A stretch of 64,000 nucleotides of DNA, from contig NC_092339.1 in the NCBI RefSeq assembly GCF_046630445.1, positions 51,583,501-51,647,500 on the forward strand. Direction: 5' to 3'. Positions within the stretch are counted from its first letter, which is position 1; every line of letters begins with the position of its first letter. The notes under the pieces were generated by a model. That model was given only the letters and a program-made list of their open reading frames with translations, made no database searches and was not told the DNA's origin. The translations under genes were made by a program, and so were the position numbers. The DNA is from Rutidosis leptorrhynchoides (Eukaryota > Streptophyta > Magnoliopsida > Asterales > Asteraceae). Below are positions 19,921 through 32,700 of the stretch, piece after piece.

Positions 19921-22900
19921 TGTAGTGACCCGAACTTTTCCATGTTTATATATATTAATTTATATTGATATTTACATGATTAAATGTTTCCAACATGTTA
20001 AGCAATCAAACTTGTTAAGACTTGATTAATTGAAATATGTTTCATATAGACAATTGACCACCCAAGTTGACCGGTGATTCACGAACGTTAAAACTTGTAA
20101 AAACTATATGATGACATATATATGGATATATATATATAGTTAACATGATACTATGATAAGAAAACATATCATAAAGTATATTAACAATGAACTACATATG
20201 TAAAAACAAGACTACTAACTTAATGATTTTTAAACGAGACATATATGTAACGATTATCGTTGTAAAGACATTTAATGTATATATATCATATTAAGAGATA
20301 TTCATACATGATAATATCATGATAATATAATAATTTAAAATCTCATTTGATATTATAAACATTGGGTTAACAACATTTAACAAGATCGTTAACCTAAAGG
20401 TTTCAAAACAACACTTACATGTAACGACTAACGATGACTTAACGACTCAGTTAAAATGTATATACATGTAGTGTTTTAATATGTATTTATACACTTTTGA
20501 AAGACTTCAATACACTTATCAAAATACTTCTACTTAACAAAAATGCTTACAATTACATCCTCGTTCAGTTTCATCAACAATTCTACTCGTATGCACCCGT
20601 ATTCGTACTCGTACAATACACAGCTTTTAGATGTATGTACTATTGGTATATACACTCCAATGATCAGCTCTTAGCAGCCCATGTGAGTCACCTAACACAT
20701 GTGGGAACCATCATTTGGCAACTAGCATGAAATATCTCATAAAATTACAAAAATATGAGTAATCATTCATGACTTATTTACATGAAAACAAAATTACATA
20801 TCCTTTATATCTAATCCATACACCAACGACCAAAAACACCTACAAACACTTTCATTCTTCAATTTTCTTCATCTAATTGATCTCTCTCAAGTTCTATCTT
20901 CAAGTTCTAAGTGTTCTTCATAAATTCCAAAAGTTCTAGTTTCATAAAATCAAGAATACTTTCAAGTTTGCTAGCTCACTTCCAATCTTGTAAGGTGATC
21001 ATCCAACCTCAAGAAATCTTTGTTTCTTACAGTAGGTTATCATTCTAATACAAGGTAATAATCATATTCAAACTTTGGTTCAATTTCTATAACTATAACA
21101 ATCTTATTTCAAGTGATGATCTTACTTGAACTTGTTTTCGTGTCATGATTCTGCTTCAAGAACTTCGAGCCATCCAAGGATCCATTGAAGCTAGATCCAT
21201 TTTTCTCTTTTCCAGTAGGTTCATCCAAGGAAATTAAGGTAGTAATGATGTTCATAACATCATTCGATTCATACATATAAAGCTATCTTATTCGAAGGTT
21301 TAAACTTGTAATCACTAGAACATAGTTTAGTTAATTCTAAACTTGTTCGCAAACAAAAGTTAATCCTTCTAACTTGACTTTTAAAATCAACTAAACACAT
21401 GTTCTATATCTATATGATATGCTAACTTAATGATTTAAAACCTGGAAACACGAAAAACACCGTAAAACCGGATTTACGCCGTCGTAGTAACACCGCGGGC
21501 TGTTTTGGGTTAGTTAATTAAAAACTATGATAAACTTTGATTTAAAAGTTGTTATTCTGAGAAAATGATTTTTATTATGAACATGAAACTATATCCAAAA
21601 ATTATGGTTAAACTCAAAGTGGAAGTATGTTTTCTAAAATGGTCATCTAGACGTCGTTCTTTCGACTGAAATGACTACCTTTACAAAAACGACTTGTAAC
21701 TTATTTTTCCGACTATAAACCTATACTTTTCCTGTTTAGATTCATAAAATAGAGTTCAATATGAAACCATAGCAATTTGATTCACTCAAAACGGATTTAA
21801 AATGAAGAAGTTATGGGTAAAACAAGATTGGATAATTTTTCTCATTTTAGCTACGTGAAAATTGGTAACAAATCTATTCCAACCATAACTTAATCAACTT
21901 GTATTGTATATTATGTAATCTTGAGATACCATAGACACGTATACAACGTTTCGACCTATCATGTCGACACATCTATATATATTTCGGAACAACCATAGAC
22001 ACTCTATGTGAATGTTGGAGTTAGCTATACAGGGTTGAGGTTGATTCCAAAATATATATAGTTTGAGTTGTGATCAATACTGAGATACGTATACACTGGG
22101 TCGTGGATTGATTCAAGATAATATTTATCGATTTATTTCTGTACATCTAACTGTGGACAACTAGTTGTAGGTTACTAACGAGGACAGCTGACTTAATAAA
22201 CTTAAAACATCAAAATATATTAAAAGTGTTGTAAATATATTTTGAACATACTTTGATATATATGTATATATTGTTATAGGTTCGTGAATCAACCAGTGGC
22301 CAAGTCTTACTTCCCGACGAAGTAAAAATCTGTGAAAGTGAGTTATAGTCCCACTTTTAAAATCTAATATTTTTGGGATGAGAATACATGCAGGTTTTAT
22401 AAATGATTTACAAAATAGACACAAGTACGTGAAACTACATTCTATGGTTGAATTATCGAAATCGAATATGCCCCTTTTTATTAAGTCTGGTAATCTAAGA
22501 ATTAGGGAACAGACACCCTAATTGACGTGAATCCTAAAGATAGATCTATTGGGCCTAACAAACCCCATCCAAAGTACCGGATGCTTTAGTACTTCAAAAT
22601 TTATATCATATCCGAAGGGTGTCCCGGAATGATGGGGATATTCTTATATATGCATCTTGTTAATGTCGGTTACCAGGTGTTCACCATATGAATGATTTTT
22701 ATCTCTATGTGTGGGATGTGTATTGAAATATGAAATCTTGTGGTCTATTGTTACGATTTGATATATATAGGTTAAACCTATAACTCACCAACATTTTTGT
22801 TGACGTTTAAAGCATGTTTATTCTCAGGTGAATATTAAGAGCTTTCGCTGTTGCATACTAAAATAAGGACAAGAGTTGGAGTCCATGTTTGTATGATATT

Positions 22901-23171
22901 GTGTAAAAACTGCATTCAAGAAACTGATTTCGATGTAACATATTTGTATTGTAAACCATTATGTAATGGTCGTGTGTAAACAGGATATTTTAGATTATCA
23001 TTATTTGATAATCTACGTAAAGCTTTTTAAACCTTTATTTATGAAATAAAGGTTATGGTTTGTTTTAAAAATGAATGCAGTCTTTGAAAAACGTCTCATA
23101 TAGAGGTCAAAACCTCGCAACGAAATCAATTAATATGGAACGTTTTTAATCAATAAGAACGGGACATTTCA
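19921..23171 (+). repeat. RE-B 5' LTR
   Basis: 3,251 bp, nearly identical to 29753-33005. A TATA-like TTTTATAAATG lies near 22395 inside a block shared with other LTR families. The short open frames in it are repeated in every LTR copy and are not genes. Confidence 0.95.
22371..22710 (+). promoter_or_regulatory. LTR module conserved between families (putative core promoter/R region)
   Basis: The block opens TTTTTGGGATGAGAATACAT, contains TTATAAATG and then a long conserved stretch through GATAGATCTATTGGGCC. Counterparts are at 1941-2160 (diverged), 32205-32545, 49165-49485 and 63036-63360. That it is promoter DNA is an inference from its conservation and the TATA-like site. Confidence 0.5.
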
Positions 23172-23380
23172 GTTGGTATCCGAGCGTTGGTCTTAGAGAA
23201 CCAGAAAATTTGCATTAGTGTGTCTTATCGAGTTTTTTAGGATGCATTAGTGAGTCTGGACTTCGACCGTGTTTTCTTTAAAAATGATTGCTTAACATTT
23301 TTGTTGGAAACTATATATTTTTAACATATGAATATTATGTGATATATTAATCTCTTAACGTGTTTGATATTATGTGATAG
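23172..23380 (+). other. RE-B leader with primer-binding site
   Basis: TTGGTATCCGAGC at 23173-23185 matches a tRNA-Met primer-binding site with one change. The following GCATTAGTG...GGACTTCGACCGTGT is shared with the leader of RE-E (63.66-63.74 kb), so the two elements are related although most of their LTRs are not. Confidence 0.8.
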
Positions 23381-24121
23381 ATGTCTACCTCTAGAACAAG
23401 TCCCATTGACTCACCTAATAATAATGAAGAGTCAAATGTAAATTGGAATGATTTGTGGACTGATTCACAAGTTCCCGAAGAGGAACCGGAAGAAGAGTCG
23501 GAACCGGAAGAAGAATCGGAACCGAAAGAAGAATCGGAACCGGATGAAGAAATAGAACCGGTGGGGGAAATAATAAAACGGTTAAGTAAAAGAAAATCCT
23601 CAACCAACCGACCAAAGTTAATTATGGTCAATGGTGTTTCCGCCAAGGAAGCAAAATATTGGGAGGATTACCAATTCTCCGATGAATCGGATTCCGACGA
23701 GAATTCCGATGATGTTATAGAAATTACCCCAACTGAATTTAAAAAGGCAAAAGAAAATAATAAGGGAAAGGGCATAAAAATAGAGAAATCTAATTCCAAC
23801 CCCGATGAACTTTATATGTATCGTCAACCCCCGAAGTCCTTAAGTTGTAAAATGACCCGGGAACCTCTAAACCACCAGGTTTTTCTAAACCAATGTGGAC
23901 AACGACGGCTCGTATTAGGGGAACATCATATATCCCTAGAAACTTGGCAAAACGAACCAAAACCGAAGAAGAAGAAACGAGCGAGTCGGAATAAGATAGT
24001 TGTATTCGTGTGGTGTAATATATGTAATATAGTGTTCTTATGCTTTATGATATATGTAAAAATTGCTTGTATTAATAAGTATTTTTTTATGAATCTAACT
24101 CTTGTCTATTTTACAGTTTAA
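23381..24121 (+). CDS. Acidic ORF of unknown function inside RE-B
   Basis: 246 codons. The N-terminal third is rich in Ser, Asn and Asp. Residues 32-62 form a Glu/Pro/Ser repeat (units like EPEEES). A second acidic Ser/Asp patch follows near 100-115, then basic clusters (NNKGKGIK, KPKKKKRASRNK) that could be nuclear localisation signals. The last 40 residues are hydrophobic and look like read-through into non-coding DNA. A TTTTACAG just before the next ORF may be a splice acceptor, so the true C-terminus may differ. It is not gag, protease, RT or integrase. It lies 9 bp upstream of the F-box ORF on the same strand, which suggests a common origin. I do not recognise a family. Confidence 0.55.
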   Translation: MSTSRTSPIDSPNNNEESNVNWNDLWTDSQVPEEEPEEESEPEEESEPKEESEPDEEIEPVGEIIKRLSKRKSSTNRPKLIMVNGVSAKEAKYWEDYQFSDESDSDENSDDVIEITPTEFKKAKENNKGKGIKIEKSNSNPDELYMYRQPPKSLSCKMTREPLNHQVFLNQCGQRRLVLGEHHISLETWQNEPKPKKKKRASRNKIVVFVWCNICNIVFLCFMIYVKIACINKYFFMNLTLVYFTV

Positions 24122-24130
24122 AAACACAAA

Positions 24131-24814
24131 ATGGATAGACAACCCAATATTTTAAGAGACCTACCCGGAGACATGATTGATGAAATCTTGTCTAGAGTCG
24201 GCCAGAATTCTTCGGCACAACTATTTAAGGCGAGATCAGTTTGTAAGACATTCGAAGAACGTTCCAAGAATGTCTTGGTTTATAAGAGACTTTCGTTTGA
24301 AAGATGGGGGATATCACATTGGGAAACCCATAAGTTACGATGTGTTTACTTTGACGCATATATTGCGGGGAACCCAAATGCTATTTTACGCAACGGGTTA
24401 AGAAATTATTTTGACTCAATATATCCGAATATTGGACTTCGTGATTTAGAAAAAGCGGCTAACATGCAACATAAAGAAGCATGTTATGCTTACGGATTAG
24501 TAATGTTCGCTTCTCACCAAAGTGAGAACAAGAACATCGGGCTACAACTATTAAACAAAACGTTTCCACAAGTGACGGAGTCGGTAATTGGGGTAAGAAA
24601 TGAGGTTTTTAGATTATTACGGGACTGTTGGACATTACGTAACCCTCGTCCCTTTGATGACGTTACAACACGCTGTCTTATCAACGGCCATAATGGTTAT
24701 GTTGCACAAGACCAAGGATGGGAAGTAGTCCTAGTAAAACCAGAATGCATGACTTGTTTCTGGACGTATGAATTACGTGTCTTTATTGCCTTTGCTGAAC
24801 GACTTGTGTACTAG
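24131..24814 (+). CDS. F-box protein (At2g35280-like) carried by RE-B
   Basis: 227 residues and apparently intact. An N-terminal F-box occupies about residues 6-50: ILRDLPGDMIDEILSRVG, then ARSVCKTFEE and the hydrophobic tail of the motif. F-box proteins of this type give substrate specificity to SCF ubiquitin ligases through SKP1/ASK binding. The C-terminal part (YFDSIYPNIGLRDLEKAA, then KEACYAYGLVMFA) resembles the Sel1/TPR-like region of the plant At2g35280-type family. The gene sits between the 5' LTR and gag of a Ty3/gypsy element, in the same orientation, so it is carried as cargo. I infer capture of a host gene. Whether it is expressed from the LTR or its own promoter is unknown. The family call is from remembered similarity. 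Confidence 0.75.
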   Translation: MDRQPNILRDLPGDMIDEILSRVGQNSSAQLFKARSVCKTFEERSKNVLVYKRLSFERWGISHWETHKLRCVYFDAYIAGNPNAILRNGLRNYFDSIYPNIGLRDLEKAANMQHKEACYAYGLVMFASHQSENKNIGLQLLNKTFPQVTESVIGVRNEVFRLLRDCWTLRNPRPFDDVTTRCLINGHNGYVAQDQGWEVVLVKPECMTCFWTYELRVFIAFAERLVY

Positions 24815-25002
24815 CTAGAATTGTCTTCACAACTATCTTGTATCAAAGTTATTGTGTGCTATATTTCATGCTTTATGTAAAATAAGCGGTATTGTAAGTT
24901 TGTAAAATATTGTATAAAAGTTTGAACGCGAAATATTATTATAATCAGTTTTTCATATAGAATTGTAGTAGTTGAATTGTATATTAGCTACTAAGTATGA
25001 AC

Positions 25003-25025
25003 TTAACGGGTAGGTACTACCCGAA
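25003..25025 (+). repeat. Internal copy of the RE-B polypurine-end motif, palindromic
   Basis: TTAACGGGTAGGTACT at 25003-25018 is identical over 16 bp to 29739-29754, the junction of the polypurine region and the 3' LTR. Here it extends into a perfect inverted repeat, CGGGTAG-GTA-CTACCCG. It lies between the F-box ORF and gag. Confidence 0.8.
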
Positions 25026-25155
25026 TTTAAACTTATAAAACGCTAATATGAAGAAAAAGCTTTTATAAATGAGTTCATATTATGCTACGAAATACTATTA
25101 ACTACTCTTAATATTCTGTATGATTAACTTGTTCCATTTAACTATTTTGAAGGAA

Positions 25156-28100
25156 ATGGCACCGACTACTCGACACACCGTGAATATGAATGAAGAGGAA
25201 TTCCGTACTTTTCTAGCTTCAAACATAGCCGCAGTACAGGCTGCGCTACATACCAACAATAACCTTGGATCTAGCAGTACAGGAAATCGTGTAGGATGCA
25301 CCTACAAAGAATTCACTGCCTGCAAACCTTTGGAATTTGATGGAACCGAAGGACCGATCGGATTGAAACGGTGGACCGAGAAGGTTGAATCGGTGTTTGC
25401 CATAAGTAAGTGTACTGAAGAGGACAAAGTGAAGTACGCTACGCATACCTTCACAGGTTCTGCGTTAACGTGGTGGAATACCTATCTAGAGCAAGTGGGA
25501 CAAGATGATGCGTACGCACTACCGTGGTCAGCATTCAAGCACTTGATGAACGAAAAGTACTGTCCCAGAACCGAGGTCAATAAGCTCAAGACAGAACTTA
25601 GAGGGTTACGAACCCAAGGATTTGATATTACCACGTACGAAAGACGATTCACAGAATTGTGCCTATTGTGTCCGGGAGCATTCGAAGATGAGGAAGAGAA
25701 GATCGACGCGTTTGTGAAAGGATTACCGGAAAGAATCCAAGAAGATATAAGTTCACACGAGCCCGCCTCCATACAACAGGCATGTAGAATGGCTCACAAA
25801 CTAGTGAACCAGATTGAAGAAAGAATTAAAGAACAGACTGCTGAAGAGGCCAATGTGAAGCAAGTCAAAAGAAAGTGGGAGGAAAACGGTGATAAGAATC
25901 ACCAATACAACAACAACAGTAATTACAACAATAATCGCAACAATTATCCCAACAATCGCAACTACAACAAACGGCCCAACAACAACAACAACAACAACAA
26001 CAGCAACTACAACAATCATCCCAACAACAATAATAACCGCAACAACAACAACAATCAGAAGCAGCTATGCCAAAGGTGTGAAAAGAATCACTCGGGGTTC
26101 TGCACCAAATTTTGCAACAAGTGTAAAAGAAATGGTCATAGCGCGGCGAAGTGTGAGGTCTACGGACCAGGGGCTAATAGAACGAAAGGAACAAATGGTG
26201 TCGGAACGAGTAATGGCGGAGCAAGTAGTGTCGGAGCAAGTTATGCCAATGTAGTGTGTTATAAATGTGGAAAACCAGGCCACATTATTAGAAATTGCCC
26301 GAACCAGGAGAACACGAATGGACAAGGCCGTGGAAGAGTTTTCAATATTAATGCGATAGAGGCACAGGAAGACCCGGAGCTTGTTACGGGTACGTTTCTT
26401 ATTGACAATAAATCTGCTTACGTTTTATTTGATTCGGGTGCGGATAGAAGCTATATGAGTAGAGATTTTTGTGCTAAATTAAGTTGTCCATTGACGCCTT
26501 TGGATAGTAAATTTTTACTCGAATTAGCAAATGGTAAATTAATTTCAGCAGATAATATATGTCGGAATCGAGAAATTAAACTGGTTAGCGAAACATTTAA
26601 GATTGATTTGATACCAGTAGAGTTAGGGAGTTTTGATGTGATAATCGGTATGGACTGGTTGAAAGAAGTGAAAGCGGAGATCGTTTGTTACAAAAATGCA
26701 ATTCGCATTATACGAGAAAAAGGAAAACCCTTAATGGTGTACGGAGAAAAGGGCAACACGAAGCTACATCTTATTAGTAATTTGAAGGCACAAAAACTAA
26801 TAAGAAAAGGTTGCTATGCTGTTCTAGCACACGTTGAGAAAGTACAAACTGAAGAAAAGAGCATCAATGATGTTCCCATTGCAAAAGAATTTCCCGATGT
26901 ATTTCCGAAAGAATTACCGGGATTACCCCCACATCGATCCGTTGAATTTCAAATAGATCTTGTACCAGGAGCTGCACCAATAGCTCGTGCTCCTTACAGA
27001 CTCGCACCCAGCGAGATGAAAGAACTGCAAAGCCAATTACAAGAACTTTTAGAGCGTGGTTTCATTCGACCAAGCACATCACCGTGGGGAGCTCCTGTTT
27101 TGTTTGTCAAGAAGAAAGATGGTACATTCAGGTTGTGTATCGACTACCGAGAGTTGAACAAACTTACCATCAAGAACCGCTACCCACTACCGAGAATCGA
27201 CGACTTATTTGATCAACTACAAGGCTCGTCTGTTTATTCAAAGATTGACTTACGTTCCGGGTATCATCAAATGCGGGTGAAAGAAGATGATATTCCAAAG
27301 ACTGCTTTCAGAACACGTTACGGTCATTACGAGTTTATGGTCATGCCGTTTGGTTTAACTAATGCACCAGCTGTGTTCATGGACCTTATGAACCGAGTGT
27401 GTGGACCATACCTTGACAAGTTTGTCATTGTTTTCATTGATGACATACTTATTTACTCAAAGAATGACCAAGAACACGGTGAACATTTGAGAAAGGTGTT
27501 AGAAGTATTGAGGAAGGAAGAATTGTACGCTAAGTTTTCAAAGTGTGCATTTTGGTTGGAAGAAGTTCAATTCCTCGGTCACATAGTGAACAAAGAAGGT
27601 ATTAAGGTGGATCCTGCAAAGATAGAAACTGTTGAAAAGTGGGAAACCCCGAAAACTCCGAAACACATACGCCAGTTTTTAGGACTAGCTGGTTACTACA
27701 GAAGGTTCATCCAAGACTTTTCCAGAATAGCAAAACCCTTGACTGCATTAACGCATAAAGGGAAGAAATTTGAATGGAATGATGAACAAGAGAAAGCGTT
27801 TCAGTTATTGAAGAAAAAGCTAACTACGGCACCTATATTGTCATTGCCTGAAGGGAATGATGATTTTGTGATTTATTGTGATGCATCAAAGCAAGGTCTC
27901 GGTTGTGTATTAATGCAACGAACGAAGGTGATTGCTTATGCGTCTAGACAATTGAAGATTCACGAAAAAATTATACGACGCATGATTTGGAATTAGGCGC
28001 GGTTGTTTTTGCATTAAAGACTTGGAGGCACTACTTATATGGGGTCAAAAGTATTATATATACCGACCACAAAAGTCTTCAACACATATTCAATCAGAAA

Positions 28101-29717
28101 CAACTGAATATGAGGCAGCGTAGGTGGATTGAATTATTGAATGATTACGACTTTGAGATTCGTTACCACCCGGGGAAGGCAAATGTGGTAGCCGATGCCT
28201 TTAGCAGGAAGGACAGAGAACCCATTCGAGTAAAATCTATGAATATAATGATTCATAATAACATTACTACTCAAATAAAGGAGGCGCAACAAGGAGTTTT
28301 AAAAGAGGGAAATTTAAAGGATGAAATACCCAAAGGATCGGAGAAGCATCTTAATATTCGGGAAGACGGAACCCGGTATAGGGCTGAAAGGATTTGGGTA
28401 CCAAAATTTGGAGATATGAGAGAAATGGTACTTAGAGAAGCTCATAAAACCAGATACTCAATACATCCTGGAACGGGGAAGATGTACAAGGATCTCAAGA
28501 AACATTTTTGGTGGCCGGGTATGAAAGCCGATGTTGCTAAATACGTAGGAGAATGTTTGACGTGTTCTAAGGTCAAAGCTGAGCATCAGAAACCATCAGG
28601 TCTACTTCAACAACCCGAAATCCCGGAATGGAAATGGGAAAACATTACCATGGATTTCATCACTAAATTGCCAAGGACTGCAAGTGGTTTTGATACTATT
28701 TGGGTAATAGTTGATCGTCTCACCAAATCAGCACACTTCCTACCAATAAGAGAAGATGACAAGATGGAGAAGTTAGCACGACTGTATTTAAAGGAAGTCG
28801 TCTCCAGACATGGAATACCAATCTCTATTATCTCTGATAGGGATGGCAGATTTATTTCAAGATTCTGGCAGACATTACAGCAAGCATTAGGAACTCGTCT
28901 AGACATGAGTACTGCCTATCATCCACAAACTGATGGGCAGAGCGAAAGGACGATACAAACGCTTGAAGACATGCTACGAGCATGTGTTATTGATTTCGGA
29001 AACAGTTGGGATCGACATCTACCGTTAGCAGAATTTTCCTACAACAACAGCTACCATTCAAGCATTGAGATGGCGCCGTTTGAAGCACTTTATGGTAGAA
29101 AGTGCAGGTCTCCGATTTGTTGGAGTGAAGTGGGGGATAGACAGATTACAGGTCCGGAGATTATACAAGAAACTACCGAGAAGATCATCCAAATTCAACA
29201 ACTGTTGAAAACCGCCCAAAGTCGACAAAAGAGCTACGCTGACATTAAAAGAAAAGATATAGAATTTGAAATTGGAGAGATGGTCATGCTTAAAGTTGCA
29301 CCTTGGAAAGGCGTTGTTCGATTTGGTAAACGAGAGAAATTAAATCCAAGGTATATTGGACCATTCAAGATTATTGATCCTGTCGGACCAGTAGCTTACC
29401 GACTTGAGTTACCTCAACAACTCGCGGCTGTACATAACACTTTCCACGTCTCGAATTTGAAGAAATGTTTTGCTAAAGAAGATCTCACTATTCCGTTAGA
29501 TGAAATCCAAATCAACGAAAAACTTCAATTCATCGAAGAACCCGTCGAAATAATGGATCGTGAGGTTAAAAGACTTAAGCAAAACAAGATACCAATTATT
29601 AAGGTTCGATGGAATGCTCGTAGAGGACCCGAGTTCACCTGGGAGCGTGAAGATCAGATGAAGAAGAAATACCCGCATCTTTTTCCAGAAGATTCGTCAA
29701 CACCTTCAACAGCTTAA
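25156..29717 (+). CDS. RE-B gag-pol region (gag, protease, RT, RNase H, integrase, chromodomain)
   Basis: It begins [10 protein letters not shown]. Gag is followed by a long Asn-rich tract (about 25.90-26.06 kb) and zinc knuckles ([14 protein letters not shown]). Next are protease ([11 protein letters not shown]), RT ([34 protein letters not shown]), RNase H ([12 protein letters not shown]), the integrase zinc motif (C-x2-C after H-x3-H-like), the core ([22 protein letters not shown]) and a chromodomain-like C-terminus with [15 protein letters not shown]. This order is that of chromoviruses, probably Tekay-like. The region is recent and nearly whole, with about one break. Confidence 0.93.
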
Positions 29718-29752
29718 AATTTCGGGACGAAATTTATTTAACGGGTAGGTAC

Positions 29753-32700
29753 TGTAGTGACCCGAACTTTTCCATGTTTATATATATTAATTTATATTGA
29801 TATTTACATGATTAAATGTTTCCAACATGTTAAGCAATCAAACTTGTTAAGACTTGATTAATTGAAATATGTTTCATATAGACAATTGACCACCCAAGTT
29901 GACCGGTGATTCACGAACGTTAAAACTTGTAAAAACTATATGATGACATATATATGGATATATATATATAGTTAACATGATACTATGATAAGAAAACATA
30001 TCATAAAGTATATTAACAATGAACTACATATGTAAAAACAAGACTACTAACTTAATGATTTTTAAACGAGACATATATGTAACGATTATCGTTGTAAAGA
30101 TATTTAATGTATATATATCATATTAAGAGATATTCATACATGATAATATCATGATAATATAATAATTTAAAATCTCATTTGATATTATAAACATTGGGTT
30201 AACAACATTTAACAAGATCGTTAACCTAAAGGTTTCAAAACAACACTTACATGTAACGACTAACGATGACTTAACGACTCAGTTAAAATGTATATACATG
30301 TAGTGTTTTAATATGTATTTATACACTTTTGAAAGACTTCAATACACTTATCAAAATACTTCTACTTAACAAAAATGCTTACAATTACATCCTCGTTCAG
30401 TTTCATCAACAATTCTACTCGTATGCACCCGTATTCGTACTCGTACAATACACAGCTTTTAGATGTATGTACTATTGGTATATACACTCCAATGATCAGC
30501 TCTTAGCAGCCCATGTGAGTCACCTAACACATGTGGGAACCATCATTTGGCAACTAGCATGAAATATCTCATAAAATTACAAAAATATGAGTAATCATTC
30601 ATGACTTATTTACATGAAAACAAAATTACATATCCTTTATATCTAATCCATACACCAACGACCAAAAACACCTACAAACACTTTCATTCTTCAATTTTCT
30701 TCATATAATTGATCTCTCTCAAGTTCTATCTTCAAGTTCTAAGTGTTCTTCATAAATTCCAAAAGTTCTAGTTTCATAAAATCAAGAATACTTTCAAGTT
30801 TGCTAGCTCACTTCCAATCTTGTAAGGTGATCATCCAACCTCAAGAAATCTTTGTTTCTTACAGTAGGTTATCATTCTAATACAAGGTAATAATCATATT
30901 CAAACTTTGGTTCAATTTCTATAACTATAACAATCTTATTTCAAGTGATGATCTTACTTGAACTTGTTTTCGTGTCATGATTCTGCTTCAAGAACTTCGA
31001 GCCATCCAAGGATCCATTGAAGCTAGATCCATTTTTCTCTTTTCCAGTAGGTTCATCCAAGGAAATTAAGGTAGTAATGATGTTCATAACATCATTCGAT
31101 TCATACATATAAAGCTATCTTATTCGAAGGTTTAAACTTGTAATCACTAGAACATAGTTTAGTTAATTCTAAACTTGTTCGCAAACAAAAGTTAATCCTT
31201 CTAACTTGACTTTTAAAATCAACTAAACACATGTTCTATATCTATATGATATGCTAACTTAATGATTTAAAACCTGGAAACACGAAAAACACCGTAAAAC
31301 CGGATTTACGCCGTCGTAGTAACACCGCGGGCTGTTTTGGGTTAGTTAATTAAAAACTATGATAAACTTTGATTTAAAAGTTGTTATTCTGAGAAAATGA
31401 TTTTTATTATGAACATGAAACTATATCCAAAAATTATGGTTAAACTCAAAGTGGAAGTATGTTTTCTAAAATGGTCATCTAGACGTCGTTCTTTCGACTG
31501 AAATGACTACCTTTACAAAAACGACTTGTAACTTATTTTTCCGACTATAAACCTATACTTTTCCTGTTTAGATTCATAAAATAGAGTTCAATATGAAACC
31601 ATAGCAATTTGATTCACTCAAAACGGATTTAAAATGAAGAAGTTATGGGTAAAACAAGATTGGATAATTTTTCTCATTTTAGCTACGTGAAAATTGGTAA
31701 CAAATCTATTCCAACCATAACTTAATCAACTTGTATTGTATATTATGTAATCTTGAGATACCATAGACACGTATACAACGTTTCGACCTATCATGTCGAC
31801 ACATCTATATATATTTCGGAACAACCATAGACACTATATATGTGAATGTTGGAGTTAGCTATACAGGGTTGAGGTTGATTCCAAAATATATATAGTTTGA
31901 GTTGTGATCAATACTGAGATACGTATACACTGGGTCGTGGATTGATTCAAGATAATATTTATCGATTTATTTCTGTACATCTAACTGTGGACAACTAGTT
32001 GTAGGTTACTAACGAGGACAGCTGACTTAATAAACTTAAAACATCAAAATATATTAAAAGTGTTGTAAATATATTTTGAACATACTTTGATATATATGTA
32101 TATATTGTTATAGGTTCGTGAATCAACCAGTGGCCAAGTCTTACTTCCCGACGAAGTAAAAATCTGTGAAAGTGAGTTATAGTCCCACTTTTAAAATCTA
32201 ATATTTTTGGGATGAGAATACATGCAGGTTTTATAAATGATTTACAAAATAGACACAAGTACGTGAAACTACATTCTATGGTTGAATTATCGAAATCGAA
32301 TATGCCCCTTTTTATTAAGTCTGGTAATCTAAGAATTAGGGAACAGACACCCTAATTGACGCGAATCCTAAAGATAGATCTATTGGGCCTAACAAACCCC
32401 ATCCAAAGTACCGGATGCTTTAGTACTTCAAAATTTATATCATATCCGAAGGGTGTCCCGGAATGATGGGGATATTCTTATATATGCATCTTGTTAATGT
32501 CGGTTACCAGGTGTTCACCATATGAATGATTTTTATCTCTATGTGTGGGATGTGTATTGAAATATGAAATCTTGTGGTCTATTGTTACGATTTGATATAT
32601 ATAGGTTAAACCTATAACTCACCAACATTTTTGTTGACGTTTAAAGCATGTTTATTCTCAGGTGAATATTAAGAGCTTCCGCTGTTGCATACTAAAATAA

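Noticed and set aside
20497-20730. 77-codon ORF repeated at 30329 and 47290
   Set aside because: It lies in the same position of every RE-B family LTR, with no domain and no start context. It is LTR sequence.
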